In this document: positions 8,324 through 15,996 of the stretch, piece by piece
How positions within the stretch are numbered: position 1 is the first letter of the stretch
Layout of the letters: each line of letters starts with the position of its first letter
DNA from: Bacteroidales bacterium
Lineage (GTDB): Bacteria; Bacteroidota; Bacteroidia; Bacteroidales; UBA10428
DNA length: 38,162 bases
Direction of reading: 5' to 3'
NCBI GenBank assembly: GCA_016930375.1
Contig: JAFGGU010000082.1
Coordinates: 1 to 38,162 of the forward strand
The notes under the pieces: model-generated
Seen by the model: the letters and a program-made list of their open reading frames with translations, nothing else
What the model was told of the DNA's origin: nothing
The model's database searches: none
Translations under genes and position numbers: made by a program

Positions 8324-9491
8324 AATAATCAAGGGGTATTGCTTCCGGTTGTTTTGCTACCCGGCAATTGCTTTCCTGCTCTTCTTTTCATGCCGGTCAA
8401 ATCATCGGGAAACCAATGCTGTGCCTGCTGATATCGTTACCCTTATTGCCCCGAAGGAAAAGCCGGTTGATTCTTTATTGACTGAAGAAACCAAGGCCCT
8501 CTGGATCAATCTGAAGAGACTTCAGGGCGGGGGAATTTTATTCGGTCAGCAGGATGCCACCCTATCAGGCGTCGATTGGAAAAATCAGGCAGGAAAGTCC
8601 GATGTGAAGGAAATCACAGGCACCCACCCTGCCCTTTACGGCTGGGAAATTGCAGGAAACGCAGGTGCAAACATCGACAGCATATCCCTGGACAGCATTC
8701 ATCAAAGAATGATCGGGGCTTTTGACCGGGGTGCGGTTAACACAGTCACCTGGCACCTGAACAACCCGTTGACCGGCGGAACAGCCTGGGATGTGACCCA
8801 GGCCGTCAGGCATATCTTGCCCGACAGTAATTTGCATATGCAATATAAGTTTGAATTACAAAGAATTGCAACTTTCTTCAGCCAACTGAGAAACGCACAG
8901 GGTATCCTGGTGCCTGTCATATTCAGGCCTTTCCAGGAAAGCAACGGCAACTGGTTCTGGTGGGGAAAGGGACATTGCACAGCAGATGAATACATACAAT
9001 TGTGGCGTTTTACGGTGACTTACCTGCGAGACTCGCTGCATGTGCATAACCTTTTGTATACGTATTCAGCCGACATGTTTGATTCACAGGAACAATACCT
9101 TGAAAGGTATCCCGGAAATGCCTGGGTGGATATCCTCGGATGTGAGAATTACTGGGATTTTCAGACAGGAATATCCATAGCGAATGGGATTAATCAGCTC
9201 AGAATGCTTGTCACCATGGCCAACCAGAGAAAGAAACTGGCTGCGCTCACGGAATGCGGATTTGAAGGTATCCCGGTTAGGAACTGGTGGACGCAGTTTT
9301 TACTCAAGCCTATCCGGGAAGATTCATTAGCACGAAATATTTCTTATCTCATGGTGTGGCGCAACAGTAACCGGAAACATTACTACACACCGTTCCCCGG
9401 CCAAAAAAGCGCAGCGGATTTTATCGCGTTTGAGCGGGATACTTTTACGATTTTTGAGCGGGACCTTAAAAACATTTATTTATCCGAGTAG
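8316..9491 (+). CDS. GH26-family glycosidase (beta-mannanase-like) lipoprotein
   Basis: A probable endo-acting glycoside hydrolase of the (beta/alpha)8 clan, possibly a beta-mannanase. An N-terminal hydrophobic segment ends at Cys26 (LLFFSC), suggesting a lipoprotein, although the lipobox is imperfect. The acid/base glutamate is probably Glu208 in FRPFQESNGNWFWWG and the nucleophile Glu313 in ALTECGFEG. The family usually has His before the acid/base Glu; here it is Gln207. The ATG lies inside the last codons of hisE (eight-base overlap), so it is read out with the histidine operon. The substrate is not fixed by sequence: GH26 also includes lichenases and mannobiohydrolases. Confidence 0.85.
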   Translation: MHKIIKGYCFRLFCYPAIAFLLFFSCRSNHRETNAVPADIVTLIAPKEKPVDSLLTEETKALWINLKRLQGGGILFGQQDATLSGVDWKNQAGKSDVKEITGTHPALYGWEIAGNAGANIDSISLDSIHQRMIGAFDRGAVNTVTWHLNNPLTGGTAWDVTQAVRHILPDSNLHMQYKFELQRIATFFSQLRNAQGILVPVIFRPFQESNGNWFWWGKGHCTADEYIQLWRFTVTYLRDSLHVHNLLYTYSADMFDSQEQYLERYPGNAWVDILGCENYWDFQTGISIANGINQLRMLVTMANQRKKLAALTECGFEGIPVRNWWTQFLLKPIREDSLARNISYLMVWRNSNRKHYYTPFPGQKSAADFIAFERDTFTIFERDLKNIYLSE

Positions 9492-9629
9492 CGTTGTCCC
9501 CCGCTGGCGGGGGTGCAGGGGGTGGATTTAATAAAGTTTCACCCTTTCAGGGCTCTGATGATTCGGATTCATTCATTAACGCAGGGTTGCACCCTGCGCT
9601 ATTACATTACGGCCTTACAGGCCTCTATT
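9492..9629. repeat. Cluster of four REP-like palindromes
   Basis: Four short hairpins follow the GH26 stop: CCCCCGC-TG-GCGGGGG (9498-9513), CCCT-TTC-AGGG (9542-9552), CGCAGGGT-TGC-ACCCTGCG (9580-9598) and GGCCT-TAC-AGGCC (9611-9623). They resemble REP-type intergenic palindromes. The first could help end the his transcript, but no T-tract follows it. The neighbouring genes converge here. Confidence 0.8.
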
Positions 9630-9631
9630 TA

Positions 9632-9690
9632 ACTACTGCCGTTACTTTTACTGCTGCTGCCGCTGCCGCTGCCACTGCTGCTGCTACAGT
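9632..9690. repeat. GCT/GCC-type short tandem repeat
   Basis: Runs of CTG, CCG and CCA triplets (core 9651-9687) behave as three- and six-base tandem repeats. On the minus strand they begin at the stop codon of the alcohol dehydrogenase gene (9684-9686). Similar GCT/GCC tracts occur at 23121-23148 and 33875-33913. Confidence 0.75.
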
Positions 9691-10856
9691 CTCTCCCTCA
9701 ACATCTCCACCAACTCCTCCTTTTCAAATATCACCGGGTTGGCCTTATGATCCGTATTTCCTGCGATTTTTTGCAGGTCGGCAGGAATAATTCCAAACTC
9801 ACCCAGACGCCGGATATGCAGGCTTTCTGTAAGTTCATCAATATAATCAGCAACAAATTTCATATGCCACCGAAGATTCCTATCATGCCTGCCGGATAAC
9901 AGTTTACCCAGTGAACCGTACTTTTCGTGCGCCTGAGTGATCTCATCCTGTCGGAGAAGAGCTTTGATATTGTGACGGTTCACCACACCCATCATGGTTC
10001 CGCAAATTACACCATGGGGAACCTGAAAAAAACCACCCACGGAAGAAGCAAACCCATGTATCAGCCCTAATCCGGCGTTTGCCAGGGTTATGCCAGACAA
10101 CAGGGATGCATAAGCCATGCCTGTTCTGGCCCTGATATCGTCGCCGCTCGTCACGGCTTTTAGCAGATTTGAATGGACCATCCTGATCCCTTCCAGGGCC
10201 AGCGCATCGGTTACCGGACCGGATTTAACCGACAGGTAGGATTCCATCAGCTGGGTGAAGGCATCCATTCCGCTGGAGGCGGTTATGCCGGGAGGGCAGG
10301 CCAGGGTAAGCTCAGGATCAACAAGGGCTATATCGGGAACCAGGTTTTCGTGACGAAGCGAACGCTTGTATCCCTGCGCGCCGGTTTCTGAAAGCACTGC
10401 ATTGGCAGTGGCTTCACTCCCTGTTCCGGAGGTGGTAGGCAGGGCAACAAAAAACTTTTTTATTCCGGGATGCGCCTGGGTTCCCACTCCTTCCAGGTAA
10501 TTCCTGACGGTTCCTTCAATCGGCAGCATGGCCGAAACAGCCTTTCCGGCATCCACCACACTGCCTCCGCCAATCGCAATGACCATATCCAGGTTGATGG
10601 ACCGGTACCGCTTCACAATCCGGTCAATGTCAGAAGGTGAGGGCTCTTTTTCAATCCTGTCGAAATGCAACGAAAACCCTTCATTCTCAAGTAGAAGATA
10701 CGTCCTGCCCAGAACAGGATACAGCTTATGTGAATGTCCCCCGGTAATAACCAGGATATGCCGGCCCAGCGTTTTAAGCAAGCCGGGAAGTCCTTCTGTT
10801 TGTCCCTTGCCAAAAAGGATCCTGGGTGTACGTATCAGGTTGAATTTACTTACCAT
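9684..10856 (-). CDS. Iron-type (group III) alcohol dehydrogenase
   Basis: A 390-residue NAD(P)-dependent dehydrogenase of the Fe-ADH/glycerol dehydrogenase superfamily. The Rossmann-like half has IAIGGGSVVDAGKAV near residue 95 and LPTTSGTGSEAT. In the metal site, Asp198 lies in GMDAFTQ, and two histidines lie in HGFASSVGGFFQVPHG (about residues 268 and 282). The usual histidine four residues after the Asp is Gln202 here, a variant that may alter metal choice. The substrate is unknown. The start overlaps the end of the ABM-domain gene by seven bases, so the two are probably coupled. Confidence 0.88.
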   Translation of the reverse strand: MVSKFNLIRTPRILFGKGQTEGLPGLLKTLGRHILVITGGHSHKLYPVLGRTYLLLENEGFSLHFDRIEKEPSPSDIDRIVKRYRSINLDMVIAIGGGSVVDAGKAVSAMLPIEGTVRNYLEGVGTQAHPGIKKFFVALPTTSGTGSEATANAVLSETGAQGYKRSLRHENLVPDIALVDPELTLACPPGITASSGMDAFTQLMESYLSVKSGPVTDALALEGIRMVHSNLLKAVTSGDDIRARTGMAYASLLSGITLANAGLGLIHGFASSVGGFFQVPHGVICGTMMGVVNRHNIKALLRQDEITQAHEKYGSLGKLLSGRHDRNLRWHMKFVADYIDELTESLHIRRLGEFGIIPADLQKIAGNTDHKANPVIFEKEELVEMLRERL

Positions 10857-11158
10857 TGGGATTTTTCAACCGGACAAACAACGATATGTTTTTCACCGCG
10901 CCTGGGCTGAGCCATCCAATCAGCAACCGTATCACGCCACTTGTGATAATGTGCGGTTTCTTTATGCGCTGCAACGGCTTCCTCCGATTCAAAAGCTTCA
11001 TAAAAAACGAACTTGGCCGGATTCCCGGCATCGCGAAGTATGTCGAACCGGAGGTTTCCCGGTTCTTTCACCGAATTCTTCTGGTTCTCCATCGTTGCTG
11101 CCACAAATGCTTCAACAAAGGGTTCTTTGACCCAAACATGAACCAAGGTTACGATCAT
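10850..11158 (-). CDS. ABM-domain protein (quinol monooxygenase / LsrG-like)
   Basis: A 102-residue single-domain protein of the antibiotic-biosynthesis monooxygenase fold, a small ferredoxin-like dimer. Recognisable parts are the first strand MIVTLVHVWVK, the middle segment EPGNLRFDILRD and the FYEAFESEEAVAAHKET helix with the family's conserved His. Relatives include YgiN quinol monooxygenase and LsrG, and sequence alone does not choose between them. It lies three bases after the S46 peptidase stop and overlaps the alcohol dehydrogenase, suggesting that it and the dehydrogenase act on one small metabolite. Confidence 0.82.
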   Translation of the reverse strand: MIVTLVHVWVKEPFVEAFVAATMENQKNSVKEPGNLRFDILRDAGNPAKFVFYEAFESEEAVAAHKETAHYHKWRDTVADWMAQPRRGEKHIVVCPVEKSQW

Positions 11159-11161
11159 GGG

Positions 11162-13315
11162 CTATTTTTTTTTCAGGGTTAATTCATCCAATATCCAGTC
11201 AGCATCCGCCACTTTATCGATGACAAAAAGCACATACCGGATATCCAGCGAAATGTTGCGACAAATGGAAGGATCATAAGCATAATCACTCACCGTGCCT
11301 TCCCAGTTGCGGTCGAAATTGATGCCTATCAGATTTCCCTCAGCGTTGAACACCGGGCTTCCTGAGTTACCACCGGAAGTGTGGTTGGATGCGATGAAAC
11401 ATACCGGGACCTTATCACCCATAACATAGGCGCCAAAATCCCGGTTGCTGTATACCTCCTTTAATTTCTCCGGTACCAGGTAGTCGGCAACCTGGGGGTC
11501 CTCCTTTTCAATGATTCCATCAAGTGTAGTGTAATGCATAAAATTAACGGCATCCGATGGTTCGTATCCCTCTACTCTCCCATAGGCCAGGCGCATGGTA
11601 AAATTGGCATCCGGATACAGGATTCGTGTGGGATTCATGGCCATCATGCCGGACAAATACTTACCGTACAAACGGTTCAGTTCCCGGTTCAGACTGTCTG
11701 TTTTTCTGTAAACATCAAACGCCATGGTCCTGCTGAAATCACGGTGCATAATGACCAGCGGATCCGTAATTATCTTTTTACGAATATACTGAGGAGACTT
11801 ATCAAGAAGCCTCAGGTACTTTACACTATCGGTGAAAACACTCTGATTAAAGACATTTTCGATAAATGCCTGGTAATTCCCGCCAAAGTCCGGGATGATA
11901 CGGTCAAAAAACTCAGGATGGTATTGAGGCAGCGTATTCCCGGCATAAATGGCCATCAGGGATGGTAATATGCGCTGATCAATTGTCAAAGCCCCGGACC
12001 TGAAAAAATCTGCTCCCCTTTGCTTCATTTTTTGCAGGGCTTCTTTTTTATACTGTTCAGATGAATCGAGCATGGAATAAAAATCGGTCTGTGCATGGTT
12101 AACCAAACTGAAAACCTCGACAGAATTCAAAAATTCATTTCCCAGATCATTCGTGACATACAAAGGCTCATACAGGGCATAAATTTTCTCAAATTCATCC
12201 ATCAGCACAGAATACCCGGCGTCATCCTGCAGAAGATCATCTGCCCAGGCATCAAAACTGTCTTCAAAAAGCTCTTTTTTTCTGACTGCATCTGTACGTT
12301 CTACCCCTTTGGTAACGCCTATCCACTTTTTCCAGGCATTGCTGGTCCCCACATAACGACCTGAGTACCTGAGACGCTCCTCGGGACCTTTGGCCATTTC
12401 ATCTTCCAGGGCATTCAGGCGCATCGTTCTCATTTCAATTTTGGCAGGCAATGATTTTTGGGAAATCATCCGTAAAGCATCTGAAGTCAAATATTCATCG
12501 GTCCTGCCGGGATAGCCCAAAACCATGGTGAAATCTCCTTCCTTTACTCCGCTGACAGAAATTGTAAGGTGTTTTTTGGGTTTATAGGGTACGTTATCGG
12601 GTGAATAGGGCGCCGGATTATTATCCTTGCCGGCATAAATACGAAACAGGGAAAAATCACCGGTGTGGCGGGGCCACATCCAGTTATCGGTATCACCCCC
12701 GAATCTTCCGATGGCTTCGGGCGGAGCCCCTACAAGACGCACATCATGAAATACCTCGTAAACAAAAAGGTAATACTCCCGGCCAAAATAAAATGATTTG
12801 ATTTCCGATTCATAATGCGTGCCGGCAATGGCTTCCTTCTGCAATCGGGAAAGCCTGGCAACCAACTGTACGCTTCTATCCTCTTCTGAAAGGGTATCGG
12901 GTATGCCGGACAAAACCTTTGTGGTCACGTCCTCGATGCGCACCAGGAAAGTGACTGACAATCCAGGATTGGCAAGTTCTTCAGCTTTCGATCCGGCCCA
13001 GAACCCATCGGCCAGGTGATTTTTCTCCACCGTGCTGTGCGATTGTATTCTGCTATAACCGCAGTGATGATTTGTAATTAACAGTCCATCAGGCGATATC
13101 ACTTCTCCTGTGCATCCTCCGCCAAAAATGACAACCGCATCCTTGAGGCTTGCCTGGTTGATGCTGTAAATTTCTTCGGGGCTCAGCCGTAGGCCCTTTT
13201 CCTGCATATCTTTGTAATTCAGACTATCGAGCAGCAGAAGATTCCACATTCCTTCACCAGCACGAATATCAACCAGTACATTGGCACACATCAGCAAACC
13301 CAGCAAATACTTCAT
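11162..13315 (-). CDS. S46 dipeptidyl peptidase, DPP11-like
   Basis: A 717-residue serine exopeptidase releasing dipeptides in the periplasm. A short N-terminal hydrophobic segment looks like a signal peptide ending near residue 20. The chymotrypsin-like triad is His near residue 84 in TNHHCGY, Asp near residue 222 in the DNWMWPRHTGDF region, and Ser near residue 648 in GNSGSP. Eighteen residues after that Ser is Arg in NFDRNWEG. In characterised members Arg here (Arg673 of Porphyromonas DPP11) gives Asp/Glu preference, whereas DPP7 has Gly, so DPP11-type specificity is inferred. It is the first gene of a three-gene minus-strand unit. No clear TAnnTTTG promoter was found upstream. Confidence 0.92.
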   Translation of the reverse strand: MKYLLGLLMCANVLVDIRAGEGMWNLLLLDSLNYKDMQEKGLRLSPEEIYSINQASLKDAVVIFGGGCTGEVISPDGLLITNHHCGYSRIQSHSTVEKNHLADGFWAGSKAEELANPGLSVTFLVRIEDVTTKVLSGIPDTLSEEDRSVQLVARLSRLQKEAIAGTHYESEIKSFYFGREYYLFVYEVFHDVRLVGAPPEAIGRFGGDTDNWMWPRHTGDFSLFRIYAGKDNNPAPYSPDNVPYKPKKHLTISVSGVKEGDFTMVLGYPGRTDEYLTSDALRMISQKSLPAKIEMRTMRLNALEDEMAKGPEERLRYSGRYVGTSNAWKKWIGVTKGVERTDAVRKKELFEDSFDAWADDLLQDDAGYSVLMDEFEKIYALYEPLYVTNDLGNEFLNSVEVFSLVNHAQTDFYSMLDSSEQYKKEALQKMKQRGADFFRSGALTIDQRILPSLMAIYAGNTLPQYHPEFFDRIIPDFGGNYQAFIENVFNQSVFTDSVKYLRLLDKSPQYIRKKIITDPLVIMHRDFSRTMAFDVYRKTDSLNRELNRLYGKYLSGMMAMNPTRILYPDANFTMRLAYGRVEGYEPSDAVNFMHYTTLDGIIEKEDPQVADYLVPEKLKEVYSNRDFGAYVMGDKVPVCFIASNHTSGGNSGSPVFNAEGNLIGINFDRNWEGTVSDYAYDPSICRNISLDIRYVLFVIDKVADADWILDELTLKKK

Positions 13316-13423
13316 AAATTATATGGTTTAGTTTCTTTAATCTTATTCTTTGCATCTTAAATCTCAGATTAAAACTGATGCATAAATTTTGTAAGTTGAT
13401 GTATCCTTGGTTTTTCGGTTTTG

Positions 13424-13618
13424 GGCCACGAAGTGGCATAATCTGAATAACCGTGGGTGGTAACCCACGGAAATGAGCTGTGTAATAACACAGCCCTGAA
13501 GGGGCTGAATAACAAACCGGAATGCTGTTTTATTCAACCCCTTCGGGGCTGAAAATGTTTTCTATCCACTTATCCGTGGGTTTCACCCACGGTTATTCAG
13601 ATATAACCCCTTCGGGGT
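13424..13618. repeat. Composite cluster of REP-like palindromes
   Basis: This fills most of the gene-free stretch 13316-13684. Hairpins in order: GCCAC-GAA-GTGGC (13425-13437), CCGTGGGT-GGTA-ACCCACGG (13451-13470), GCTGTGT-AATA-ACACAGC (13477-13494), an AGCCC-TGAA-GGGGCT element (13492-13506), CCCC-TTC-GGGG (13538-13548), CCGTGGGT-TTC-ACCCACGG (13574-13592) and ACCCC-TTC-GGGGT (13606-13618). The outer parts form a larger inverted repeat: ATCTGAATAACCGTGGGT at 13441 matches the complement of the segment ending at 13602. The remaining sequence 13316-13423 is AT-rich with nothing clear beyond a small AATCT-c-AGATT dyad at 13360-13370. Confidence 0.88.
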
Positions 13619-13684
13619 CCAAAACAAGTCAAAAAATCAAAGATCGCTTATATTATATTTAACATCAATACTCTACAAGTATTT

Positions 13685-14326
13685 TTAAAAAGGCAACACA
13701 TCACCAGTGATCTTCCATCTTCTGTCTTCCATCATTTTAACCAGTTCACAATACAATTTTTGCACCGGCAGTCCCATCACATTAAAATAGGATCCTTCGA
13801 TTCTTTCCATGCCGACATATCCTATCCACTCCTGCACGCCATATGCGCCGGCTTTGTCATAAGGTTTGTACGTATCAACATAAAACCGGATCTCTTCCTC
13901 TCCCAGCTTTCGGAAAAAGACCTTTGAACTGGCATGGAATACGGTTTCCCGGTCAATGCTTTTAATGCAGACACCTGTAAAAACTTCATGCATTTTTCCT
14001 GAAAGCTTCATCAGCATGTTCACAGCATCTTCGTAATCAACAGGCTTGCCGATAACTTCATTCTCAAGCCATACAATGGTATCCGCAGTGATCAGGATGG
14101 TTTCGGGACCGATCAGGGATTCATAGAAGGCTGCCTTGGCTTTTGCAAGGTAAACCGGAATCTCTTCTGCCTTTAATACCGCGGGATAAACTTCATCCAT
14201 TTCAAGATGGTTGACAATCCTGAAATTCAATCCGATTTCTTTCAGCAGTTGCTGCCTTCGCGGTGATTTTGAGGCCAGGATGATATCACAGGCGTTCAGT
14301 TTGTTCAGGGCTTCCGGGGTAGTCAT
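13685..14326 (-). CDS. maf: Maf-family nucleotide pyrophosphatase
   Basis: A 213-residue cytosolic Maf/YhdE-type enzyme that hydrolyses non-canonical or excess nucleoside triphosphates (dTTP/UTP-type in the YhdE branch). ASKSPRRQQLL at residues 18-28 is the phosphate-binding signature, and ITADTIVWLENEVIGKP near residue 80 carries the catalytic Asp. The start is placed at 14326 because that ATG overlaps the UbiA stop as ATGA and precedes the conserved core; the frame extends 30 codons upstream, but those residues are a shadow of UbiA. Last gene of the minus-strand unit. Confidence 0.9.
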   Translation of the reverse strand: MTTPEALNKLNACDIILASKSPRRQQLLKEIGLNFRIVNHLEMDEVYPAVLKAEEIPVYLAKAKAAFYESLIGPETILITADTIVWLENEVIGKPVDYEDAVNMLMKLSGKMHEVFTGVCIKSIDRETVFHASSKVFFRKLGEEEIRFYVDTYKPYDKAGAYGVQEWIGYVGMERIEGSYFNVMGLPVQKLYCELVKMMEDRRWKITGDVLPF

Positions 14327-15285
14327 GACATGGAACGGATGACAAGGTTCACAACCACCATATAGCCCAATCCGGCCAGCATGACAAGCTTCAAAACTGA
14401 GCTGGCGCGATGCCACGAATTTTTGTCTCGATACCTGAACAGCACGAATAAAACATACAATAACGGAATGATAAGTCCAAACAGAAAGTACAACAGGGTA
14501 ATGCTATCGGGGATGAACAGAATCCAGGCTAGCAAAAGCAATACGATGGTCAGTACAATGAAGGCTGCGGTTATCCACCGGGCAGCGGGCATACCCCAGG
14601 CAACCGGAATGGTCCTCTTACCGTAAGCCTCATCACCTTCGAAGTCTTCGGCATCCTTGACTATTTCCCGGGGCAGATTCAGCAGGAAGGCAAACAGGGA
14701 GAAACCGAGAACCCAAATCAGCAAATACTTTGTCAAAGGATTGACATCTGATCCGTAGTGCCTTGCCAGTAATGGCAATTCAAAAAGAAGCACCAGGAAG
14801 GGCACAAGGGCCGTCATTAAAGCCACGATAACATTTCCGAGAAGCAGCTCACGCTTATAAGTAGTGGAATAGAACCAGAGCATGCCGCTGACCATAAAGA
14901 AAACCAGGCTAAGGTATAGCTGGCCTGATCTGAATGCCACCCAGCTTCCTAAAATCACACCCATAATGCTGAAAAAAAGATGGTAAGCCATGGCATGCCG
15001 CGGATATATCAACCTGCCTACGATCAGTGATTGCGGCTTATTCACACGATCCAGCTTACGGTCGAAATAATCGTTAATGGCGTACCCGCCTGCAGTGATA
15101 AGTACTGTCGCCAAAACCAAAAGTATGAAAAGTCCTGTGGGAAGCTGCGGTTCCATATGTGCCTTTTTAAGCAGCGGAACCAAAATGCATTGCCTTACCA
15201 GCACCTGGCTGGCAGCCACTATCAGCAGGTTAGGCCACCGGAGCAACCTCAGTAAAGCCATGGTATGATTCAGCATACTTACCAT
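14323..15285 (-). CDS. UbiA-family prenyltransferase (membrane)
   Basis: An integral membrane prenyltransferase of about 320 residues with about eight hydrophobic segments. The two diphosphate/Mg-binding aspartate motifs are visible: NDYFDRKLDRVNKP at about residues 68-82 and DAEDFEGDEAYGKR near residue 208. The pattern is like the geranylgeranylglycerol-phosphate geranylgeranyltransferase-type members common in Bacteroidota, whose acceptor there is unproven; menaquinone synthesis (MenA) is less likely given the motif style. The start overlaps the upstream phosphatase stop by seven bases, and its stop overlaps Maf by four, so translation is coupled. Two further in-frame ATGs at 15276 and 15261 are possible starts. 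Confidence 0.85.
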   Translation of the reverse strand: MVSMLNHTMALLRLLRWPNLLIVAASQVLVRQCILVPLLKKAHMEPQLPTGLFILLVLATVLITAGGYAINDYFDRKLDRVNKPQSLIVGRLIYPRHAMAYHLFFSIMGVILGSWVAFRSGQLYLSLVFFMVSGMLWFYSTTYKRELLLGNVIVALMTALVPFLVLLFELPLLARHYGSDVNPLTKYLLIWVLGFSLFAFLLNLPREIVKDAEDFEGDEAYGKRTIPVAWGMPAARWITAAFIVLTIVLLLLAWILFIPDSITLLYFLFGLIIPLLYVLFVLFRYRDKNSWHRASSVLKLVMLAGLGYMVVVNLVIRSMS

Positions 15286-15800
15286 GTAAATGAAAAATCA
15301 TTCATCCATTTTCCATGAAGACGGAGGACCTGTTCAATTATATCACGCACACATCCCTCTCCGCCATTCCTGTGAGAAGTGTACAATGACAAGTTCTTGA
15401 TTTCTTCGGCAGCGTCGGCGGGACATGCCGGAAAACCTGACTTTTTCATGACTTCGAAATCAGGCAGATCATCACCCATGTACAAAATATCCGCCGGCTG
15501 AAGCCGGTGTTTTGATAAAAATACATCAAAAGCTTCTATCTTATTGGCACTTTTCATGTAAATATCTTTAACCCCGAGACTGGTGAACCTTTTACGCACC
15601 ATTCTTGAAGTGCCGCCGGTGATTATGGCAATGGGATAACCCATCTTGACCGCATGCTGAACGGCAAAACCATCTTTGATGTTCATCATCCTGATGAATT
15701 CACCACCGGGATGCAACATGACCGCTCCATTGGTAAATACGCCATCCACATCAAATGCAAAGGCTTTGACATCCTGCAGTAACTTTTTGATTTCTGGCAT
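15279..15800 (-). CDS. kdsC: KdsC-like HAD phosphatase (Kdo-8-phosphate phosphatase)
   Basis: A 173-residue type C0 HAD phosphatase without a cap domain, the typical KdsC architecture, removing phosphate from Kdo-8-phosphate in lipopolysaccharide synthesis. Motifs: AFDVDGVFTNG (nucleophile Asp17, acid/base Asp19), ITGGTSRMVRKR, the KSANK lysine, GDDLPDF, and C-terminal GGEGCVRDIIEQ. Acylneuraminate cytidylyltransferase-linked phosphatases share this layout, so the substrate is probable rather than certain. A TATTTTTG element lies just upstream, and the array at 15841-15996 separates it from the DUF2520 gene. Confidence 0.87.
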   Translation of the reverse strand: MPEIKKLLQDVKAFAFDVDGVFTNGAVMLHPGGEFIRMMNIKDGFAVQHAVKMGYPIAIITGGTSRMVRKRFTSLGVKDIYMKSANKIEAFDVFLSKHRLQPADILYMGDDLPDFEVMKKSGFPACPADAAEEIKNLSLYTSHRNGGEGCVRDIIEQVLRLHGKWMNDFSFTW

Positions 15801-15818
15801 TTTTCAGGAATAAAAAAA

Positions 15819-15826
15819 CAAAAATA
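15819..15826 (-). promoter_or_regulatory. Possible -7 promoter element upstream of kdsC-like gene
   Basis: On the minus strand TATTTTTG fits TAnnTTTG and ends 19 bases before the ATG at 15800. No TTTG is present at the expected -33 spacing, because that position falls at the edge of the heptamer array, so this is only a weak call. Confidence 0.4.
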
Positions 15827-15840
15827 ATGAATTCTTGGAA

Positions 15841-15996
15841 TAGTGAAGAGTAATGAGTGATGAGTGGGTGAAGAGTCTTGGGTAGCGAGTGTGCCACACA
15901 CCAACCCATGCCCTTGCACACTCATTACTCTTCACTCATCACTCTTCACTCATCACTCATCACTCTTCACTCATCACTCTTCACTCATTACTCATT
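15841..15996. repeat. Inverted 7-bp tandem arrays (GAGTRAW family)
   Basis: The left arm has four units: TAGTGAA, GAGTAAT, GAGTGAT, GAGTGGG (15841-15868). The right arm has eleven units of ACTCATC/ACTCTTC/ACTCATT (15920-15996), the reverse complement type. The 51-base centre is itself partly symmetric (GAGTGTG/CACACTC). Read on the minus strand the right arm begins inside the DUF2520 gene and supplies its last codons and TAA stop. Confidence 0.92.

Noticed and set aside
9494..9790. Plus-strand frame of 98 codons after the GH26 gene
   Set aside because: It runs through REP palindromes and triplet repeats into the antisense of the alcohol dehydrogenase; composition is repeat-driven.
10528..11130. 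200-codon plus-strand frame
   Set aside because: Antisense to the well-supported Fe-ADH and ABM genes, with no recognisable domain.
13360..13370. AATCT-c-AGATT dyad upstream of the S46 peptidase as an operator
   Set aside because: Too short and AT-rich to support without conservation data, and no promoter element could be aligned to it.
13669..13685. AATACT/AGTATT hairpin with T-tract as a terminator
   Set aside because: The T-tract follows on the plus strand, where no transcript is expected to end; it is on the wrong side for Maf.
15841..15996. Tandem repeats considered as a CRISPR array
   Set aside because: Units are 7 bases with no unique spacers between them, arms are inverted, and no cas gene is near.
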